From an uncultured Schumannella sp. (lineage in GTDB: Bacteria; Actinomycetota; Actinomycetes; Actinomycetales; Microbacteriaceae): a stretch of DNA of 64,000 bases. Numbering within the stretch: the first letter of the stretch is position 1; each line of letters begins with the position of its first letter. The notes beneath the pieces were generated by a model. That model ran no database searches. It was not told the origin of the DNA and saw only the letters and a list, made by a program, of their open reading frames with translations. Shown piece after piece: positions 1-8,041 of the stretch. The DNA lies in the NCBI RefSeq assembly GCF_905479755.1, contig NZ_CAJQNT010000007.1, forward strand, positions 1 to 64,000. The letters are read 5' to 3'. Both the position numbers and the translations under genes were made by a program.

Positions 1-48
1 GGCGCGGGGGCGCGCGGCCGCGGGCGGGGCGCGCGGGCTCGCCGCGCG

Positions 49-2742
49 CTACGCGCCACCCGCGGAGAGCCGCCAGACGCGGTCGCGCGACATCGGGATC
101 TCGTGCGGGCGCACGCCGAGCGCATCCCGGATCGCGTTGGCGACGGCGGGGGCGACCGGGTTGTACGGCGCCTCCGACATCGACTTGGCGCCGAGCGGCC
201 CGAGCTCGGAGTGCGTGTCGGCGAACAGCACCTCGGTGTGCGGCAGGTCGGCGAACTGCGGGATGTGGTAGTTCCGGAACACGTCGGTCGTGATCCGTCC
301 TTCCTCCAGCATGACCTCCTCGTACAGCGCCGAACCGTAGGCCTGCGCGGCCCCGCCCTCGATCTGTCCGCGCAGCTGCTCGGGGTTCAGCACGGTGCCG
401 GCATCCGCGGCCTGAACGGAGCGCAGGATGCGCACCTCGCCACTCGCCGGGTCGACCGCCACGCGCACGCCGTGCACGTTGAACGCCACGGTGCGCGGCG
501 TGCCGTCGTGGGTCGCGGTGGCGACGCGCTCCCCGCCCGCGGCGAGCTGCTCCGCCAGCGCGGTCGCGGCCGCGAACACGGCCTTGCCGGCGACGACGAC
601 CCCGGTGGAGCCGTACGCCCCGGTGTCGTGTCGCGCGCCCGGTGTCGCCGTGTCGGACTGCCGGATGCGCACCTGCTCGGGCCGCGCACCGAGCGCCGTG
701 GCGGCAAGTTGCGCATGCACGGTGGTGGTGCCGTTGCCGAACTCGGCGGTGCCGACCTCGACCTCGAAGAGCGCACCGTCGGGTTGTTCGCCGTCGAGCG
801 CGCGCACGGTCGCCTCGGCGAAGTGTCCGCGCGGGGGGATGGTGGCGATCATGGCGAGGGCGACGCCGTTGCCGATCCGCCAGTCGCGTCCGGGCTCGAG
901 CGCGCGCATGCCGCGGCCGAGTTGGCCAAGCGCCGGCCCGTCCTGATCGAGCGCCGCCTCCACGAGGTCGAGGCACTGGCGAAGCCCATCGGCGCCGTCG
1001 TAGGCGACATCGCCCGCGTCTTCTTCGATGGTGCGGATCGGATCACCGGGGCGCACCCCGTTGATGCGGCGCAGGTCGAACGGCGACATGCCGAGCTGGT
1101 GCGCGAGCTCGTCCATCGCCGACTCGATGGCGAAGATCACCTGGCCGAGGCCGTAGCCGCGGAAGGCGCCCGACGGCGGGTTGTTGGTGTACACGGAGTG
1201 GGCATCCACCCGCACGTTGTCGCAGCGGTAGGTCGCCACCGATTCGTGCACCGAGTGGAACATGACGCCGACGCCGTGGTTGCCGTACGCGCCGGTGTCC
1301 ATGACCTGGTCGATGGCGAGGGCGGTGAGCGTGCCGTCGCGGCGTGCGCCGAGGGTGACGCCGACGCGCATCGGATGCCGCCCCGGCGCGATCCGGAACT
1401 CGTCGGTGCGCGTGAACTCGTATTGCACCGCGCGGCCGGTCTTCAGCACGGCGAGGGTGACGAGGTCTTCGGTGATGAGCTCCTGCTTGCCGCCGAATCC
1501 GCCGCCGACGCGGGTGGCGAACACACGCACCTTGTCACGGTCGAGGTCGAAGATGCGGGCGACTTCGTCGCGCACGAGGAATGGCACCTGGGTGGATGTG
1601 CGCAGCACGAGCGTTCCGGTGCGGTCTAGCCAGCCGCGCGTCGCGTGCGTTTCGAGCGCGGCGTGCGACACGCGCGAGGTGGTGAAGCGGTCGGAGACGG
1701 TGACGTCGGCCTCGGCGAGGGCGGCCGCGACGTCGCCGCGCTCGCCGTGCACTTCCGCGACGGTGTTGCGGGCGGAGTCGGCGATCCGGGAGGAGGCGGG
1801 CTTGTCGGCGTGCAGCAGCGGGGCGCCGGGCGAACGGGCGAGCTCCGGGTCGAAGACGGCGGGCAGCAGTTCGTAGCCGACGTCGACCAGGTCGAGCGCG
1901 CGCGTCGCGATGGCCACCGTGTCGGCGACGACGGCCGCGACCCGCTGGCCGTAGTGGCGCACGACGGGGTCGAGCAGGAGCGTGTCGTCGGGGTCGTCGG
2001 TGCGCGCCTCGTGGCGGCCGGTCGAGAACAGCACGCCGGGGGAGTCCTCGTGGGTGAGCACGGCGTGCACTCCGTCGAGGGCGAGCGCGCGACTCGCGTC
2101 GATCGACACGATGCGCGCGTGCGCGTGCGGCGAACCGAGCACCGCGAGGTGGAGCAGTCCGGTGGTCGTGGTGGAGTGATCCGCCGGGTCGGCGGTCTCG
2201 CCGATCGGCGAGTCGAGCGTGTACGCCTCGCGACCGTTGACGACGCGGCGCGCGGCGGGCGGCGAGACGGAGCGCCCCGCGGCGGACCCGCTGACGACGG
2301 TCTCGGTGTTGGCGGTGCCGCAGATGGCGTCTTCGATCGCGCGGTAGCCGGTGCAACGGCACAAGTTTCCCTTGAGCGCGTTCGGCAGATCGGCCCGCTG
2401 CTCCTCGGTGAGCGCGGAGGCGGTGACAACGAGCCCCGCGGTGCAGAACCCGCACTGGAACCCGCCGGCGGCGACGAAGGCCTCCTGAACGGGATGCGGG
2501 TGCTCGGGGGTGCCGAGTCCGGCCGCGGTGGTGACGGTCTTGCCATCAACCCGATGCGCCGGGGTGATGCACGAGTGCACGGGCGTGCCGTCGACGAGCA
2601 CGCTGCACGCGCCGCAGTCGCCCGCGTCGCAGCCTTTCTTGACGGCGAAGACTTCGGCCTCGCGCAACAGGGTGCGCAGCACCTGCCCGGGCTGCGGCTC
2701 CAACTCGCGCTCGTGGCCATCGACGACGACACGGATGCTCAC
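49..2742 (-). CDS. Xanthine dehydrogenase-family molybdenum hydroxylase, fused [2Fe-2S] + Mo-binding subunit
   Basis: An 897-residue molybdenum hydroxylase that would oxidise a purine or other N-heterocycle. Residues ~1-165 form the two [2Fe-2S] domains: the plant-type ferredoxin cluster CDAGDCGAC plus a later Cys, then CGFC...CRCTGY. From ~170 follows the aldehyde-oxidase/xanthine-dehydrogenase 'hammerhead' and molybdopterin domain, with GGGFGGK, PSGAFRGYG and a C-terminal GAKSMSEAP segment carrying the expected catalytic Glu. The GTG start at 2742 has GGAGGA six bases upstream and overlaps the FAD-subunit stop by 4 nt (GTGA), so the two are translationally coupled. Iron-sulfur and Mo subunits are more often separate; the fusion replaces the usual three-subunit set. 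The substrate cannot be read from sequence. Accessory genes such as xdhC are not in the window but could lie beyond the left edge. Confidence 0.9.
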   Translation of the reverse strand: MSIRVVVDGHERELEPQPGQVLRTLLREAEVFAVKKGCDAGDCGACSVLVDGTPVHSCITPAHRVDGKTVTTAAGLGTPEHPHPVQEAFVAAGGFQCGFCTAGLVVTASALTEEQRADLPNALKGNLCRCTGYRAIEDAICGTANTETVVSGSAAGRSVSPPAARRVVNGREAYTLDSPIGETADPADHSTTTTGLLHLAVLGSPHAHARIVSIDASRALALDGVHAVLTHEDSPGVLFSTGRHEARTDDPDDTLLLDPVVRHYGQRVAAVVADTVAIATRALDLVDVGYELLPAVFDPELARSPGAPLLHADKPASSRIADSARNTVAEVHGERGDVAAALAEADVTVSDRFTTSRVSHAALETHATRGWLDRTGTLVLRTSTQVPFLVRDEVARIFDLDRDKVRVFATRVGGGFGGKQELITEDLVTLAVLKTGRAVQYEFTRTDEFRIAPGRHPMRVGVTLGARRDGTLTALAIDQVMDTGAYGNHGVGVMFHSVHESVATYRCDNVRVDAHSVYTNNPPSGAFRGYGLGQVIFAIESAMDELAHQLGMSPFDLRRINGVRPGDPIRTIEEDAGDVAYDGADGLRQCLDLVEAALDQDGPALGQLGRGMRALEPGRDWRIGNGVALAMIATIPPRGHFAEATVRALDGEQPDGALFEVEVGTAEFGNGTTTVHAQLAATALGARPEQVRIRQSDTATPGARHDTGAYGSTGVVVAGKAVFAAATALAEQLAAGGERVATATHDGTPRTVAFNVHGVRVAVDPASGEVRILRSVQAADAGTVLNPEQLRGQIEGGAAQAYGSALYEEVMLEEGRITTDVFRNYHIPQFADLPHTEVLFADTHSELGPLGAKSMSEAPYNPVAPAVANAIRDALGVRPHEIPMSRDRVWRLSAGGA

Positions 2743-3581
2743 GGCTGCTCCTCCGTCGCCAGCTCCAGGCGCAACTCTTCCGCCATCGCCAGGGTGCGGG
2801 CGCGCCGCCAGTCGGGTGCGCCGTGCGCGTCGTCGTACCAGCCGTCGCCCGCCGCGACGCTCGCCTCGATCGCCGCACGCAGTTCGTCGGCGGTGGGCAG
2901 CGCGGCGAACCACACGCGGTGCGGGCGGGTGGTGGCGGCGGTGACGGTGGCGACGAAGCTGCCGGCGGCATCCCGCCTCGCGATCACGATCGCGCCGGAG
3001 CGTCCGAGCGGGGCGAGCGCGGCGCGGCGGAAGCCGACCCGAGCGCGGAGCGCGTGCGCGGGCAGGTCGATGCGGCGCAGCACCTCGCCCGAGCCGAGCG
3101 CGGTCGTGCGCACGCCGGTGACGAGCTCACTGACCGGCAGGCGGCGCTCGCCGCCGTCGGCCTGCCAGATGAGCGCCTCACCGTCGAGCGCGGCGGTCAG
3201 GCTCGTCATGGCGCCCGCGGGGAGTGCCATGCAGACGTTGCCGCCGACGGTGGCGGCGTTCCAGATTTTCCACGAGGCAACGAGCGACTCGGCGGCCCGG
3301 CGAAACAGCGACGCCACCCCGGGGCCCCACACGGGGTCGGTCGGATGCGCGAGCAGCTGGGCGATCGTGCAGGTGGCAGCGATCTGCAGTCCGCCCGACG
3401 CGTCGGCCTCGAGCGGGGTCCAGCCGAGCGTCATCAGGTCGATGAGTTCTTCGAGGCCGGGCTGCGGTTCCGAGTACAGCCAGGTGCCGCCCGCGAGCGG
3501 GCGAACGTGCTCGTTCACGCGCACATCGTCGCGCGTGCGGGCGGCGCGCAGCGCGCGCACCTCGATCAGGTCCATGTTCAT
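2739..3581 (-). CDS. FAD-binding subunit of the xanthine dehydrogenase-family enzyme
   Basis: A 280-residue FAD_binding_5/CO-dehydrogenase-flavoprotein type subunit passing electrons between the iron-sulfur clusters of the adjacent fused subunit and the final acceptor. Visible motifs are AGGTWL near residue 30 (FAD pyrophosphate loop) and ATVGGNVCMALPAGA near 110, followed by the C-terminal CODH_FAD domain. I chose the ATG at 3581 (ATG AAC ATG GAC). The alternative ATG two codons on is equally possible and neither has a good Shine-Dalgarno. A longer reading upstream has no family similarity. Its end overlaps the GTG of the Mo subunit by 4 nt, giving a two-gene operon transcribed towards the left edge. 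Confidence 0.88.
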   Translation of the reverse strand: MNMDLIEVRALRAARTRDDVRVNEHVRPLAGGTWLYSEPQPGLEELIDLMTLGWTPLEADASGGLQIAATCTIAQLLAHPTDPVWGPGVASLFRRAAESLVASWKIWNAATVGGNVCMALPAGAMTSLTAALDGEALIWQADGGERRLPVSELVTGVRTTALGSGEVLRRIDLPAHALRARVGFRRAALAPLGRSGAIVIARRDAAGSFVATVTAATTRPHRVWFAALPTADELRAAIEASVAAGDGWYDDAHGAPDWRRARTLAMAEELRLELATEEQP

Positions 3582-3637
3582 ACAGTCAACATCACGTGTG
3601 TGTCGGATATGTAACGCGGGACCGTGACAATGGGACG

Positions 3638-4162
3638 GTGAGCACACGCGATTCGGCCCCCGGCGAGGGCCCCGACAATCCGGACGACGAGGCCCTCAGC
3701 TGGGCGGGCGACGAGGACCGCGGCGGGGTTGCCCCACGCCGTGCCCGCGCCGGCGCCGCGGATCTCGCTCGCGACGACGCCTCGGCGAGTCCGACGGGGG
3801 AGGTGACGGCGGATGCCGACGCCGAGAGCGCGGCGCTCGCCGTTTCCGAGGTGCCCACCCCCGGCTCCGCGGCGCGCACGGCGGCGACCGCCGTGTTCGC
3901 GGTGCTCTATCTCGCCATCGTGCTCGGCTGGGTGCTCTCGGTGCAGTCCACGTCATCCGGTTCGACCGAGCTGTTCGTCGATGTGACGTGGCAGTTCGGG
4001 GAGTTCTTGGCCTTGGCCTCGGGCATGCTCTGGTTCGGGGCGGTGCTGACGCTCACCCGAACCCGCCCCACCTTCGTGCGTGTCGGGTGGTGGGCGCTCG
4101 GGACGGCGATCCTGGTGCCGTGGCCGCTCGTGCTCGTCGTGATCGCGGAGGCCTCCGCATGA
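3638..4162 (+). CDS. Membrane protein of unknown function with acidic N-terminal tail
   Basis: 174 residues from a GTG start at 3638. Roughly the first 80 residues are acidic, low-complexity and probably disordered. Then come three hydrophobic segments: ~AVFAVLYLAIVLGWVL, ~EFLALASGMLWFGAVL and ~WWALGTAILVPWPLVLVVI. The gene is divergent from the molybdenum hydroxylase operon, with only 56 bp between starts. Its last codon overlaps the next gene's ATG (ATGA), so they form a coupled pair. I do not recognise the family; similar small membrane proteins are common in Microbacteriaceae, without known function. Confidence 0.7.
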   Translation: MSTRDSAPGEGPDNPDDEALSWAGDEDRGGVAPRRARAGAADLARDDASASPTGEVTADADAESAALAVSEVPTPGSAARTAATAVFAVLYLAIVLGWVLSVQSTSSGSTELFVDVTWQFGEFLALASGMLWFGAVLTLTRTRPTFVRVGWWALGTAILVPWPLVLVVIAEASA

Positions 4163-4461
4163 TCGCGATCGTCCTGATTTTCGCCGCCCTGTTCGGGCTC
4201 GCCGAGTTCGCCGCGATCTCGAACCTGCTGGTGCTTCCGGCCTACTACGACCTGCTGGGCATCGGCGAGGCGACGCCGTGGCCGCTGCTCGTCGGGGGCG
4301 TGATCATTCCACCGCTGTTCTTCGGCGGAGCGTTCGTGCTGGGGCGGCACTGCGTGCTGTTCGACCGCGCGCTGATCCTCGCCGTGGCGCTCGCGGCGAC
4401 CCACGCGCTCGCGCTGAGTTCCGTCGCCGTCGCGAACGCGATCCAGCCCGCGATCGGCTAG
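4159..4461 (+). CDS. Small membrane protein of unknown function
   Basis: A 100-residue, almost entirely hydrophobic protein with about three to four membrane segments and no charged catalytic motif. It starts at ATG 4159, overlapping the stop of the upstream gene (ATGA), so it is probably its partner. Its TAG stop shares the tetranucleotide CTAG (4458-4461) with the TAG stop of the convergent flavoprotein gene. The function is not recognised. Confidence 0.7.
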   Translation: MIAIVLIFAALFGLAEFAAISNLLVLPAYYDLLGIGEATPWPLLVGGVIIPPLFFGGAFVLGRHCVLFDRALILAVALAATHALALSSVAVANAIQPAIG

Positions 4462-7265
4462 GGGCGCGTCACCTGCTCGACGAGTTCCAGCACGTGACGG
4501 TAGGTCCGTCCGGTCGCGCGCGTCATGCCGACCTCGCAGGTGCGGTTTGCCGAGACGTGCGCATCCGCGTCCACGGTGCGCACTTCGGCGGCTTCGCGCT
4601 CGGTGGCGGAGGCGGTGAGCTCGGGATGCAGCATGCCGCGGTCTCCCGCGAACGCGCAGCATCCCCAGTCGAGTGGCTGGATCACGTCGTCGGCGGCGAA
4701 GGCGGCGAGAGCTTCGAGGTCGCCGTCGGCGCCGAGAGCAGCAGTCGAACACGTGCGGTGCACGACCACGCGGCCCACGCGCCGCGGTTCGGGCAGCCGG
4801 TCGAGCAACTGACGCGCGAACGTGGTCGCATCGATGAAGCGCAGCGGAGTGCCGAGCTCACCTGCCGCGCGGCGGAGGGTCTCGAGGCCTTCGGTGCAGC
4901 TGGCGGCGTCGCAGACGATCGGCAGGCGCCCGCGGTCGCTCGCGGCGAGCAGCGCCGGAATCGCACGGTCGGCCATCGCATGATGGCCGTCGACGAATCC
5001 CTTCGACTTCCACGGCGTGCCGCAGCACAGCGAGGCGAGCCCGTCGGGAATCGTCAGGCCGACGTGGGCGCGCCTGGCGAGGCGGATAAGGGCGTCGGTC
5101 GCCCCGATTCCGTCGCCTTCGGGGCCGAACATCTCGCCGACGCAGGCCGCGAAGAACACCGCCTCCGGCTCGCCCGGGGTCGCCTCGAGCCGCCGACGCG
5201 CGGGACCGCCCTGGGGCAGACCGCCGTCGTAGGCGGGTACGACGTCGTGGCCGAGTAGCGCGCGACCAGCCGAGGTGGCCACCGAGACCAATGGTGCGGG
5301 CAGAGACTTGGCGAGGGACAGCGCGGTCGATCCCACGCGGGTGGTCAGGGCCCATCCGCGCTCCGCCGCGGACCAGCCGGCGTTCAGCAGGGGGGAGCGC
5401 GACTCAGCGCGGAGGCGGCGCACGAGGTCGCCCGTGTTGATGTCGACCGGGCAGGCGATCGCGCAGAGCCCGTCGACGGCGCAGGTGTCGACGCCGTCGT
5501 ACTCGTAGTCGTCCGTGAGCTCAGCGACCAGCGTGTGATCGCCCGCGGCCTCGGCGGTCGCGATGTCGCGCCGCAACGCGATGCGCTGACGTGGGGTGAG
5601 TGTGAGGTCTTTGCTCGGACAGGTCGGTTCGCAATAGCCACACTCGACGCAGCGATCGACTTCCGCTTCGACCGTGGGAACGAGTTTGAGGTTGTCGAGG
5701 TAGGAGCGCGGCTCGTCGGAGAGCACCACCCCGGGGTTGAGCACGCCGGTGGGATCGAAGAGCCGCTTGATCTCGCGCATGATCGCGTAGAGCTCGTCGC
5801 CGTACTGTCGACGCACGAAGGGGGCCATGATGCGACCGGTGCCGTGCTCCGCCTTGAGGGAGCCGCCGTGTCCGAGCACGAGTTCGACCATGTCTTCGGT
5901 GAAGCGTTCGTAGCGCGCCAGTGACGCGGCGTCGTCGAAACGTTCGTTGAGAAGGAAGTGGATGTTGCCGTCTTTCGCGTGGCCGAAGATGACCGAGCCT
6001 TCATAGCCGTGCAGCTCGAACAGCTCGATGAGGCGCTCGCAGGTCGGCAGCAGTCGCTCGACGGGCACCACGATGTCCTCCAGCAGGGCGGTGGTTCCCG
6101 AGGGTCGGGCGCCCGCGACCGCGGTGTAGAGCCCTTTTCGAACGTGCCAGAGCGCGGCGCGCTCAGTGGGATCGGACGTGAGTGCGGGTTCCGCGGCGAG
6201 GGGGAGCGAGGCAAGCAGCGGCGCGGCGGCGGCGACCGCCTCGTCGAGCGACTCGCGGGTGGCGGCGTGGAACTCGACCAGGAGAGCAGCGTGATTCTCG
6301 AGAACGAGGTCCGCGATCGCGGCCGGGGCGTCGGATGCGTGTTGGGCGACGCGAAGTGACGCGGCATCCATCAGCTCGATCGTCGCCATGCCCGCCCGCA
6401 CGAGCGCCGGGAGCGCCGCGGTGGCGTCGTGGAGGGTGGGGAAGACAAGCAGGCCCGTGGCGATCTGGGGCTGCGTCTCGATCGTGTCGAACACGGCCTC
6501 GGCGACGAATCCGAGTGTGCCTTCGCTGCCCACGATCAGGTGGCTCAGGATGTCGAGCGGCTCGTCGAAGTCGAGCAGGGCGTTGACGCTGTAGCCCATC
6601 GTGTTCTTCATCGAGAAGAGATGGCGCACGCGCTCGACGTCGACGGGGGAGCGTCGTAGCCGGTCTCGCAGCGTCCGCAGGCCGTCGTGTAGCTCGGGTT
6701 CGGTGTTTCGCAGCACCTCGCGCGCGTTCGGATCGGCGGTGTCGAGCACGGTTCCGCTCGGCAGCACGACGGTCATCGAGCGAAGCGTCTGGTAGGTGTT
6801 CTGGGTGACTCCGCAGGCCATACCGCTCGAATTGTTGGCGATCACCCCGCCGATCGTGCACGCAATCTCGCTCGCGGGATCCGGGCCGAGGCGGTAGCCG
6901 TGGCGGCTGAGGTGCGCGTTGACCTGCCGCACGGTGGCGCCGGGCTCGACCCGGACTCGGCGACCACCGTCTTCGACCTGGATGCGTCGGAACGCGTTTC
7001 GGGTGTCGACGAGCACGCTGTCGGTGACTCCTTGGCCGGAGAGGCTGGTTCCGCCGGAGCGGAAGGTGACGGTGTGACCGGTGTGCTGTGCGGCGGCGAG
7101 GACATGCGCGACTCCGGCGGCGTCGGATGGCACGACGACGGTGCGCGGAACGAGCAGGTAGTGCGAGGCATCGTGCGCACGCGCATAGCGGTCGATCGCA
7201 CGCTCGGCCACCGCGATGTCGGTTCCGAGCCATTCGGAGGTCTGGGCGCTGGCAGGCGATGACAT
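4458..7265 (-). CDS. FAD-linked oxidase with C-terminal Fe-S/CCG domains, D-lactate dehydrogenase type
   Basis: A 935-residue, one-chain version of the GlcD/Dld flavoprotein joined to a GlcF-like iron-sulfur protein. It probably oxidises D-lactate or another D-2-hydroxyacid at the membrane, passing electrons to quinone. Residues ~40-260 hold the PCMH FAD-binding fold (VPRTVVVPSD, SGGTSLSGQG, GGVIANNSSG), and the FAD-oxidase C domain extends to ~530. Next is a ferredoxin-like pair, CVECGYCEPTC near 537 and CAVDGLCAIACP. CCG-type clusters follow: AACVGEMFGP near 708, LCCGTPW, and WGCCAFAGDRGM near the end. The ATG at 7265 has GGAG five bases upstream; a longer frame upstream is not conserved-looking. 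It is divergent from an LldR-like regulator with a TTGTCAGACAA operator between, which favours lactate over glycolate or 2-hydroxyglutarate. It converges on the small membrane gene, sharing CTAG. Confidence 0.87.
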   Translation of the reverse strand: MSSPASAQTSEWLGTDIAVAERAIDRYARAHDASHYLLVPRTVVVPSDAAGVAHVLAAAQHTGHTVTFRSGGTSLSGQGVTDSVLVDTRNAFRRIQVEDGGRRVRVEPGATVRQVNAHLSRHGYRLGPDPASEIACTIGGVIANNSSGMACGVTQNTYQTLRSMTVVLPSGTVLDTADPNAREVLRNTEPELHDGLRTLRDRLRRSPVDVERVRHLFSMKNTMGYSVNALLDFDEPLDILSHLIVGSEGTLGFVAEAVFDTIETQPQIATGLLVFPTLHDATAALPALVRAGMATIELMDAASLRVAQHASDAPAAIADLVLENHAALLVEFHAATRESLDEAVAAAAPLLASLPLAAEPALTSDPTERAALWHVRKGLYTAVAGARPSGTTALLEDIVVPVERLLPTCERLIELFELHGYEGSVIFGHAKDGNIHFLLNERFDDAASLARYERFTEDMVELVLGHGGSLKAEHGTGRIMAPFVRRQYGDELYAIMREIKRLFDPTGVLNPGVVLSDEPRSYLDNLKLVPTVEAEVDRCVECGYCEPTCPSKDLTLTPRQRIALRRDIATAEAAGDHTLVAELTDDYEYDGVDTCAVDGLCAIACPVDINTGDLVRRLRAESRSPLLNAGWSAAERGWALTTRVGSTALSLAKSLPAPLVSVATSAGRALLGHDVVPAYDGGLPQGGPARRRLEATPGEPEAVFFAACVGEMFGPEGDGIGATDALIRLARRAHVGLTIPDGLASLCCGTPWKSKGFVDGHHAMADRAIPALLAASDRGRLPIVCDAASCTEGLETLRRAAGELGTPLRFIDATTFARQLLDRLPEPRRVGRVVVHRTCSTAALGADGDLEALAAFAADDVIQPLDWGCCAFAGDRGMLHPELTASATEREAAEVRTVDADAHVSANRTCEVGMTRATGRTYRHVLELVEQVTRP

Positions 7266-7290
7266 GGCACTCCTTCGGGCACGGTCCAAA

Positions 7291-7308
7291 TTGTCAGACA
7301 AGTATACT
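7291..7308. promoter_or_regulatory. LldR-type operator and symmetric divergent promoter
   Basis: TTGTCAGACAA (7291-7301) is a perfect odd palindrome that fits the known FadR/LldR half-site pattern TNGTNNNACNA. Directly adjacent is AGTATACT (7301-7308), itself a palindrome, which gives a TATACT -10 hexamer on both strands. Rightwards (7303-7308) it places the transcript start at or next to the ATG at 7315, so the regulator mRNA would be leaderless. Leftwards (7306-7301) it gives a ~29-nt leader to the flavoprotein ATG. One bound dimer could therefore block both promoters. The promoter assignments are inference from position. Confidence 0.75.
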
Positions 7309-7314
7309 GAGTGC

Positions 7315-7965
7315 ATGTCCACGCGCGTGCAGGTGACCGGGATCGTCGACGCCGTTGCGGCCGAATTGCGCGCGCTGGTTCTGGCGGGGGAGCTCGTGCC
7401 CGGTCGTGCCGTGACCGAGGCGATCGTCGCGGAGCGCTTCTCGGTGGCGAGGCCGAGCGCCAAGGCGGCGATCGAGAAGCTTGTCGCGGAGGGGCTGCTC
7501 GAGCGCTCGGCGCATCGCAGTGCTCGGGTGCCGAAGCTCGACGCCGAGGCGGTCCTTGACGTGTATGCGACCCGACGGCGCATCGAGAGCAGTGCGCTGC
7601 GCGAGTTGGCGACGCGTCGGCTCGCGCCCACGGCGGCGCGGGCGGCCAACGCCGAGATCGCCGCCCTGGCAACCCGCGCTCCCGAGCTGATCGTCGATCC
7701 CGACATGCGTTTTCACGCCGCGATCGTCGACGCACTGGCGAGCCCGCGCACCAGCCGGGCCTACTCCTCGCTGCTCGGTGAGGTGCGGTTGTGCATGGCG
7801 CAGGTCCAGGGGCAGCGGCTGATCTCGGTCGAGCTGATCCACCGTGAGCATGCCGAGGTGCTCGACGCCCTGGAGGCGGGAGACGAGAATCGAGCGATCG
7901 AGGTGCTCTCGGCGCATCTGGGGCGGGCCAGCGAGCGATTGGCCGAGGCGGCCCGCATCCGGTAA
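7315..7965 (+). CDS. FadR-subfamily GntR transcriptional regulator, LldR-like
   Basis: 216 residues. The N-terminal winged helix-turn-helix (~10-75; GRAVTEAIVAERFSVARPSAKAAIEKLVAEGLL) is followed by an all-helical FCD ligand domain with DxxxH (DPDMRFHAAIVDAL) and a later IHREHAEVLDAL; these His/Asp residues normally hold a metal that binds the carboxylate effector. No ribosome site precedes ATG 7315, consistent with a leaderless transcript from the -10 at 7303-7308. Together with its divergent D-lactate-dehydrogenase-like neighbour and operator, this suggests a lactate-responsive repressor. It could alternatively control the catabolic cluster that starts 76 bp downstream. Confidence 0.85.
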   Translation: MSTRVQVTGIVDAVAAELRALVLAGELVPGRAVTEAIVAERFSVARPSAKAAIEKLVAEGLLERSAHRSARVPKLDAEAVLDVYATRRRIESSALRELATRRLAPTAARAANAEIAALATRAPELIVDPDMRFHAAIVDALASPRTSRAYSSLLGEVRLCMAQVQGQRLISVELIHREHAEVLDALEAGDENRAIEVLSAHLGRASERLAEAARIR

Positions 7966-7968
7966 TGT

Positions 7969-7980
7969 GCATGTACATGC
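7969..7980. promoter_or_regulatory. Palindrome upstream of the RuBisCO-like cluster, candidate operator
   Basis: GCATGTACATGC is a perfect 12-bp palindrome in the 76-bp gap between the GntR gene and the RuBisCO-like gene. It is followed at 7984-7991 by another TGCATG-containing half (TGATGCAT), so three TGCATG/CATGCA elements lie within 25 bp. This is the natural place for the SorC-family regulator at 13.2 kb, or the GntR protein, to act. No direct evidence identifies the binder. Confidence 0.45.
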
Positions 7981-8041
7981 GCTGATGCATGAATACCCAG
8001 ATTGGGTTGGGCCTCGAAAACGCCCGCGCGAAAGGACTCCG

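Noticed and set aside
1-48. Coding sequence at the left edge.
   Set aside because: Only 48 very GC-rich bases after the molybdenum hydroxylase stop; nothing can be supported.
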